A stretch of 11,272 bases of DNA from Dunaliella salina (Eukaryota > Chlorophyta > Chlorophyceae > Chlamydomonadales > Dunaliellaceae), in NCBI GenBank assembly GCA_002284615.2, contig MU070282.1:3015-14286 (forward strand). Direction: 5' to 3'. The notes beneath the pieces were generated by a model. It ran no database searches and was not told the origin of the DNA. It saw only the letters and a program-made list of their open reading frames with translations. Below, piece after piece: positions 7,426 to 11,272 of this stretch; the first letter of the stretch is position 1, and every line of letters starts with the position of its first letter. A program made the position numbers and the translations under genes.

Positions 7426-7437
7426 ACACATGCACAC
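7426..7437. repeat. Right TSD of copy F
   Basis: ACACATGCACAC, identical to 7144-7155, immediately after the CTTTTCTTTTCTTT tail. Confidence 0.85.
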
Positions 7438-8352
7438 AAAATACAGGTTTGGTTTTGCTGTCACTTCTGGCTACCATTACACTAGCTGGCAGAGGCTCAA
7501 CTTTGCCCCTCAACCCGCTTCCCCAACCACCACAGTCAAACATCCAAGCTCACGACCCAAATTGTCAGCTTGCTAACAAGAAAATCAGAAACTCCTTCTG
7601 GAAAAAAAAAAAACCTCCTCCTTAGATTACCCTTGAAAAGCAAATTAATATGATTAAGTGAAAGAGATACGCTGCACACACAAAAACATGCTTCCAATTT
7701 CAACTTTTGTTCCACTTCTGTAAGATGCCCACTTTGTAATGATAGACAACATTGATCACATACTCCTGTGGTGTACAAACTTAACAAGGAGAGGGATGCA
7801 CGCCAACAGACATTATGCAGGCCTTAGTCTCTGTGTCAAAGCCCTCAGTAAAGACCGGTATGGCTCATCCCTTATTGGTATGGATGGCTGCAGTAATGAG
7901 AGACTTCAGGGACAGGGCATGCAAGTCCCTGAAAACATAACACGTAGCATTCCTGATTGGGTATACTTAATGGTGTTGGCTCCTCAGCCCGCCACCAAAG
8001 CCGCCCGGATGCTATCTTTGTGCGCTCTACACCAGGCCGACCAGTGCATCTGGATCCTCCGAGATCCCTGATTCTGACAGGGACATCCATCTTGTTGGAT
8101 TAAAAATTTGCCCCGACACTAACCCCTTCATCACTTTGGAACAGGCAGCAACCCAAAATTCTCACATTGTGACCAGACTGAAATCCTGCAACTAAAGGAG
8201 TCAAAACAGTAATAGCAAAGTGACTCTGCATATCATCCTAATTGGTGTGGCTGGCACAATTTACAATGATTACACTAAAAATAATCTGGTACCCAGCGGT
8301 CCTGGCACTCCTAAAGTTCCTTGAGTTCCTGGGGTCTCCTCTCTTTCGAACG

Positions 8353-8600
8353 CTAAAACCTAAACCAAACCCTAGAACCTGGCCCTCCTTCTCCATGCTC
8401 CCGCCCCAATTTGTCAGTGTTGCACATGGATCATCAGGGGTAGGACGTGGGCGCAAAGGCCTGCGGCTCCTACTCCCAATTGCCTACCCCCTCCTTTCTT
8501 CCTAACCCTAAGACCTAACCCGAACTTAACCCCAACCCCAAAACCTCGCCCTCATTCTCCATGCACCTGCGTTGATTCATCAGTGTTGCACATGGGGCAT
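8353..8600. repeat. 166-bp tandem duplication with telomere-like CCCTAA-type tracts
   Basis: Each unit starts with a degenerate telomere-like tract: CTAAAACCTAAACCAAACCC from 8353, and CCTAACCCTAAGACCTAACC from about 8501. Each continues with CCCTCMTTCTCCATGC, then CAGTGTTGCACATGG. The anchors TTCTCCATGC (8389/8555) and CAGTGTTGCACATGG (8415/8581) are both exactly 166 bp apart. The tracts mix CCCTAAA, CCCTAAG and CCTAACCC variants, so they are not an active telomere array. They could be an interstitial telomere-like satellite, a subtelomeric repeat unit or chance C/A-rich sequence. The block begins close to where recognisable LINE-P sequence ends. Confidence 0.6.
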
Positions 8601-9217
8601 CCAGCAGGTACCACAAGCATTAAATGCCAGGTGTTCTTGTGCGTGCAAAAAAGCAGAGGGGGCCTCTGAGCCCAATATGGTTTGATAAACACTGCAGGTT
8701 GAAGCAAAAGCTTTTTGTTGCAGCAGTTAGGCGCGGGGAAGCAAAGCATGCATGCCAATTCCTCGGGAGGGAAAGCAGAAGGTGTAACCGTAGGACAAAG
8801 CGTTGTCATGAAAGGCAGCAGTGAGCGCTCTTTTTAGACAGGTTGTAGACCCTCAGGTCCATGCTATGTTCAACATGTAAGTTATATGTATGGAAGAGGC
8901 AGACCTCACACATCAATCCAGTTCCTACAAGTGACTGAAACCAGCATCTGCAAAACCACTTTCGGGTGCCAATAATAGTGCCACAACAGGATTGACGTGA
9001 GTGTACAGCTAGGACTTCAAAAGGTTCTCGCTTGGCAGGAAGAGATATGGCTGTGGCTCCTTTAGGTAGAAACAACGTGGATTTCATCTAAACCACACGC
9101 CCCCAGAGGTGCTCCTGAGACAAGGTGCTGATTCTGGGTGGGCTCCTCAACCTGACTGCTTGGAAAATCCAAGCATGGCAGTTTTTGAAGAGATGGTTGG
9201 GGTCCCATATCGCATAG

Positions 9218-9234
9218 TTGAGTGCGGTTGCTTC
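9218..9234. repeat. Left TSD of the LINE-1 fragment
   Basis: TTGAGTGCGGTTGCTTC, a perfect 17-bp match to 10307-10323. It lies in LINE-2's reverse transcriptase just before the PGLDG motif. Confidence 0.9.
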
Positions 9235-10306
9235 CTATTTTCAACCTAGGTGGTGAACAGCTCGTGCGTGCTGAGTCATTCAAATATTTGGGTATGCTGT
9301 TTACGAAACAATTTAACCCCCTTGCCTCTTCTTAGCATACGTGTGCACCTTCCTTGGCTGGATGTCGCCGTAGTAGGCACGTTGCAGATGAATATATGCT
9401 GGAAGATAGGCCTCATACCATGCTTTGTTGACTAAGACGTACGCTCTCCCTGCTAGCCAAAAACCACACCAAATTGATCTGTGCTGCGCAAATGTGGGTG
9501 TGAACCATTGCAATCCTATTGGATTTCAGCTGCCGTCAGATTTTATAATGCCTCCCTTGCCTGCGACAGCACTACTTTACGTAGGGTGCTTGGAGCGAAT
9601 ATTGACTTGAGTAGTAATCCTAAAAAGTGAGTGCTGGACGCCAGAGTTCATATCTGAACTTTCCAGGGATTGGACAGGTGCAACTACTTCCAACATTGCG
9701 TGTACTCAAGCCAGCCCATTAGGATAAATGACTTTGTAGTGATTTACGGAAAAGGCATAGGAGTGTGGCCAACTGAGGATCAGGCTGAACAAGGTGTTCG
9801 TTTGATCAAGTTAGCCAAGTACCATTACTGGGTAGCACTTCCCTTCCGGCATAGTTCTGCTCTTGGTAAACCTCTCCATACTCCTAGGTATCTGCATTTG
9901 GATTTGGGTATGCATATGCAGAGGAGCATTGCTTGCTTCCGATTGCACGCCTATAAACTTCGAGTTGAAACTTCTCACTGGCATAGACATGCACCTCAAT
10001 GTGATTTGTGTGTTTCAGAACAATGGTAGGATGAAAAGCACGACATCTTTCTCTGCCTTTCAACTTCCTATGTTGTCTTAGAAGAAAGTATGCACATCTT
10101 TTCAGTGACTTTCCTGCTCACAGAGTAGTGTCAGATGATACAGGATCTTCCTTTTCTGATGCCTGCTCACTGGATGTAGCTCGTTTTTTTCAAAACCAAG
10201 ATACTCAGACTTATTGCTTCATCTTTGAGCTTATGGATTCTTTCACCACGCTGAGCAGCCAAACTTTCTGGCTGAAGGTTATGTTCCCTTGTAAACCTTG
10301 TAAACC
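9235..10306 (+). mobile_element. LINE-1 fragment: 5'-truncated LINE C-terminal half inserted in LINE-2
   Basis: This 1072-bp insertion starts inside the RT: FNLGGEQLVRAESFKYLGML, homologous to LINE-2's own EEQFKYLGMLFDKHMN. It continues through the thumb and C-terminal region: ADEYMLEDRPHTML, AAVRFYNASLACDSTTLRRV, FQGLDRCNYFQHCVYSSQPI, ALPFRHSSALGKPLHTPRY. A CCHC knuckle follows: CDLC from 10000, His 10039-10041, Cys 10054-10056, with a TAG at 10027-10029 in its middle. The last recognisable part is FELMDSF near 10235. It ends in a short tail of CCTTGTAAA units (10287-10306). At least two more stops or frameshifts (near 9423 and 9635-9660) show it is dead. It belongs to the same family as its host element LINE-2. 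The flanking 17-bp repeats and the tail give exact boundaries. Confidence 0.85.
10287..10306 (+). repeat. 3' tail of the LINE-1 fragment, (CCTTGTAAA)n
   Basis: Two full CCTTGTAAA units plus CC, ending exactly at the right TSD. Short-repeat tails in place of poly(A) are known in several LINE clades. Confidence 0.75.
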
Positions 10307-10323
10307 TTGAGTGCGGTTGCTTC
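10307..10323. repeat. Right TSD of the LINE-1 fragment
   Basis: TTGAGTGCGGTTGCTTC, identical to 9218-9234. LINE-2's frame resumes through it (LSAVAS) into PGLDGI. Confidence 0.9.
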
Positions 10324-11229
10324 ACCTGGATTAGATGGTATTCATATACCCTTCCTTAAATATGCCTGTTTGCCCCTCGAGCGTGGTCGGAGAGTGGATT
10401 ACTTTAGCGTGCTGGTGCCCCTGATAGCACGCATGTTTTGGTCCAGTGTGTTCAGACTTGGTGACAAATTGGTGTATTCAGAGACGTAAGGTCCTATTAC
10501 ACAGTTTGGGATTTACCCAGGTGGGAGCACGCTGCATCCCCTTTTTGTTTTGAGGCACCTGAAGCATGCTTCAAAAAAGCCCAAACCACAGCAATCACCT
10601 AGACTGCGTGCTGCCTTTATAGACTTCTCTCAAGCCTGTGATACCGGACCTTGCTTGCAACTTTGGGACCATCTGCAGCGCATTGCCATGCCTGCACTAT
10701 ACTTCTACACGCAATTGAAGAGATGTACCAGGATAATGAATATATTTTGATGGATAGAGAAAGGGCACGTGTGCATCCTGCAAATGGAGTTAAGCAAGGT
10801 TGTCCACTGTCCCCTCTTGTTTTCCCTGTACATCAATGACATGTGCAGACACATCAGTGAAGGGATCAAAGGTGCTTTGATAGGAGATGGAGTAAATGGT
10901 CTGCCACATATGTTGTATGCGCATGACCTGAGTTAACAACTAATGACCCAGGTGAAATGCATTTATCTTAAATAGATTACGGACATATGCAGAGAAAAAA
11001 GGGCTGACTGTCAACACGTCCAAGTCAGAGGTCGTAAACTTTAATAGTAGGCCTTGTTCTTCCTTGCCTACCTTCATTTATGGAGACGTGGCTCTACCTA
11101 AAGAAGAGCAGTTTAAATACCTTGGTATGCTTTTTGACAAGCACATGAACCTAAAGGTGTCAGAGAAATCCAGTTGCGTAGCGGCTCCGTGTGCGATGCG
11201 TATATCCTGTGCTGCCCTGTATTTCCCGT

Positions 11230-11272
11230 CTCGATCCGGTATCCCGCCTAGATCCGGTATCCCGCCTAGATC
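11230..11272. repeat. 18-bp minisatellite running off the window
   Basis: The unit GATCCGGTATCCCGCCTA is present twice in full, with GATC beginning a third copy at the last base. It interrupts the LINE-2 reading shortly after the FKYLGML segment. The array probably continues beyond the window, and its total length cannot be judged. Confidence 0.8.

Larger units (their letters stand above)
6590..8300 (+). pseudogene. LINE-P: LINE remnant with RNase H and restriction-like endonuclease motifs, split by copy F
   Basis: Frames in order give RNase H: TDGSVIENRNS (from 6604; Asp 6607-6609), then RAELAGILVAL (from 6749; Glu 6755-6757), then IASESA where the usual Asp is Glu, then YQVKAHTGNEGTDACTRTAA. 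This continues to KLNDKVKEHMHT at the insertion and resumes as KYRFGFAVTSG, YHYTSWQRLNFAPQ. The endonuclease section has CPLC (7726-7737) with His 7757-7759 and Cys 7772-7774 (CCHC), ANRHY (His 7811-7813), RPDAIFV (Asp 8008-8010), and IHLVGLK. In this last motif the expected catalytic Glu is Gly (8097-8099; LINE-M has Glu). VTLHIILIGVAGTIYNDYT near 8220-8275 closes the recognisable part. Single-base frameshifts lie before RAEL, within the knuckle and around RPD. Domain content matches LINE-M, so both are copies of one family. No reverse transcriptase is seen, so it is 5'-truncated. It ends abruptly near the telomere-like block. Confidence 0.75.
8620..11225 (+). pseudogene. LINE-2: pre-RT region and reverse transcriptase, split by a LINE-1 insertion
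   Basis: The first segment (8620-9217) encodes a basic pre-RT linker: QRGPLSPIWFDKHCRLKQ, then VRRGEAKHACQFLGRESRRC, and further on QPDCLENPSMAVFEEMVG near 9140-9200. After the insertion (10307 on) RT resumes with PGLDGIHIPFLKYACLP (10325 on), TQFGIYPGGSTLHPLFVLRH, AFIDFSQACD (motif A, 10613-10642; Tyr of AYD is Cys), NGVKQGCPLSPLVF (motif B, from 10783), and HMLYAHDLS, where the YADD catalytic pair is now YAHD (10916-10927). KSEVVNFNSRP and EEQFKYLGMLFDKHMNL close it. Frameshifts fall near 10700, 10822 and 10930-11000. Between RLGDKLV and TQFGIYPG the usual palm segment seems deleted. No N-terminal endonuclease is visible before 8620. Its family differs from LINE-M/P, whose RT is not in the window. 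Confidence 0.75.

Noticed and set aside
8806..9087. Minus-strand 93-codon frame
   Set aside because: It is antisense to the LINE-2 pre-RT region, whose plus-strand motifs explain the sequence.
9811..9999. Minus-strand frame over the LINE-1 fragment
   Set aside because: It is a shadow of the plus-strand LINE C-terminal coding remnant.
1..11272. CRISPR array, operon, rRNA or phage module
   Set aside because: No regularly spaced repeats with unique spacers, no closely packed genes with ribosome binding sites and no rRNA-like sequence were seen. The retroelement content is eukaryotic.

Overview
This window looks like repeat-rich nuclear DNA of a eukaryote. It has no bacterial-style gene packing and no intact host gene that I can recognise. 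Almost everything identifiable is the debris of non-LTR retrotransposons (LINEs) and short retroposons, broken by frameshifts, stops and nested insertions. The LINE protein motifs (an RNase H domain followed by a zinc knuckle and a restriction-like endonuclease), together with short CAG-rich tracts, remind me most of chlorophyte algae, especially Chlamydomonadales. That placement is an impression from the protein motifs and was not tested by any search.

Layout. Positions 192-534 hold a 5'-truncated minus-strand retroposon (copy A) inside a near-perfect 17-bp target-site duplication (TSD). Positions 535-1440 are mostly unassigned, with a possible eroded LINE zinc-knuckle piece at 1101-1250. 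Positions 1440-2210 hold a plus-strand SINE-like retroposon (copy B), with a tRNA-like pol III promoter near its 5' side and a tail shared with a LINE. Positions 2541-2822 hold two further minus-strand tail copies. Positions 2930-3361 hold the 3' end of a LINE (copy D, plus). Positions 3711-5170 are a minus-strand LINE remnant (here LINE-M) with RNase H and nuclease motifs, interrupted by a 118-bp retroposon (copy E). Positions 5171-5806 are low-complexity and short-tandem sequence. Positions 5772-6284 carry an unidentified 171-codon open frame on the minus strand. Positions 6590-8300 are a plus-strand LINE of the same type (LINE-P), interrupted by a 270-bp insertion (copy F) with a perfect 12-bp TSD. 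Positions 8353-8600 hold telomere-like CCCTAA-type sequence within a 166-bp tandem duplication. Positions 8620-11225 are a LINE of a second family (LINE-2: pre-RT region plus reverse transcriptase), split by a 5'-truncated relative (LINE-1 fragment, 9235-10306) with a perfect 17-bp TSD. The window ends in an 18-bp minisatellite.

The most coherent picture is a small retrotransposition ecosystem. At least seven elements with different bodies share one roughly 55-bp 3' end: a CCCTTAATGCACGCGGCC-like core followed by a (CTTTT)n-type tail. Copies D and F show that this end belongs to a LINE, because it follows the stop codon of the LINE's C-terminal domain. Copy B carries the same end behind a tRNA-like head. 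This matches the known situation in which a SINE borrows the 3' tail of a partner LINE so that the LINE's reverse transcriptase mobilises it. All protein-coding copies seen here are dead.
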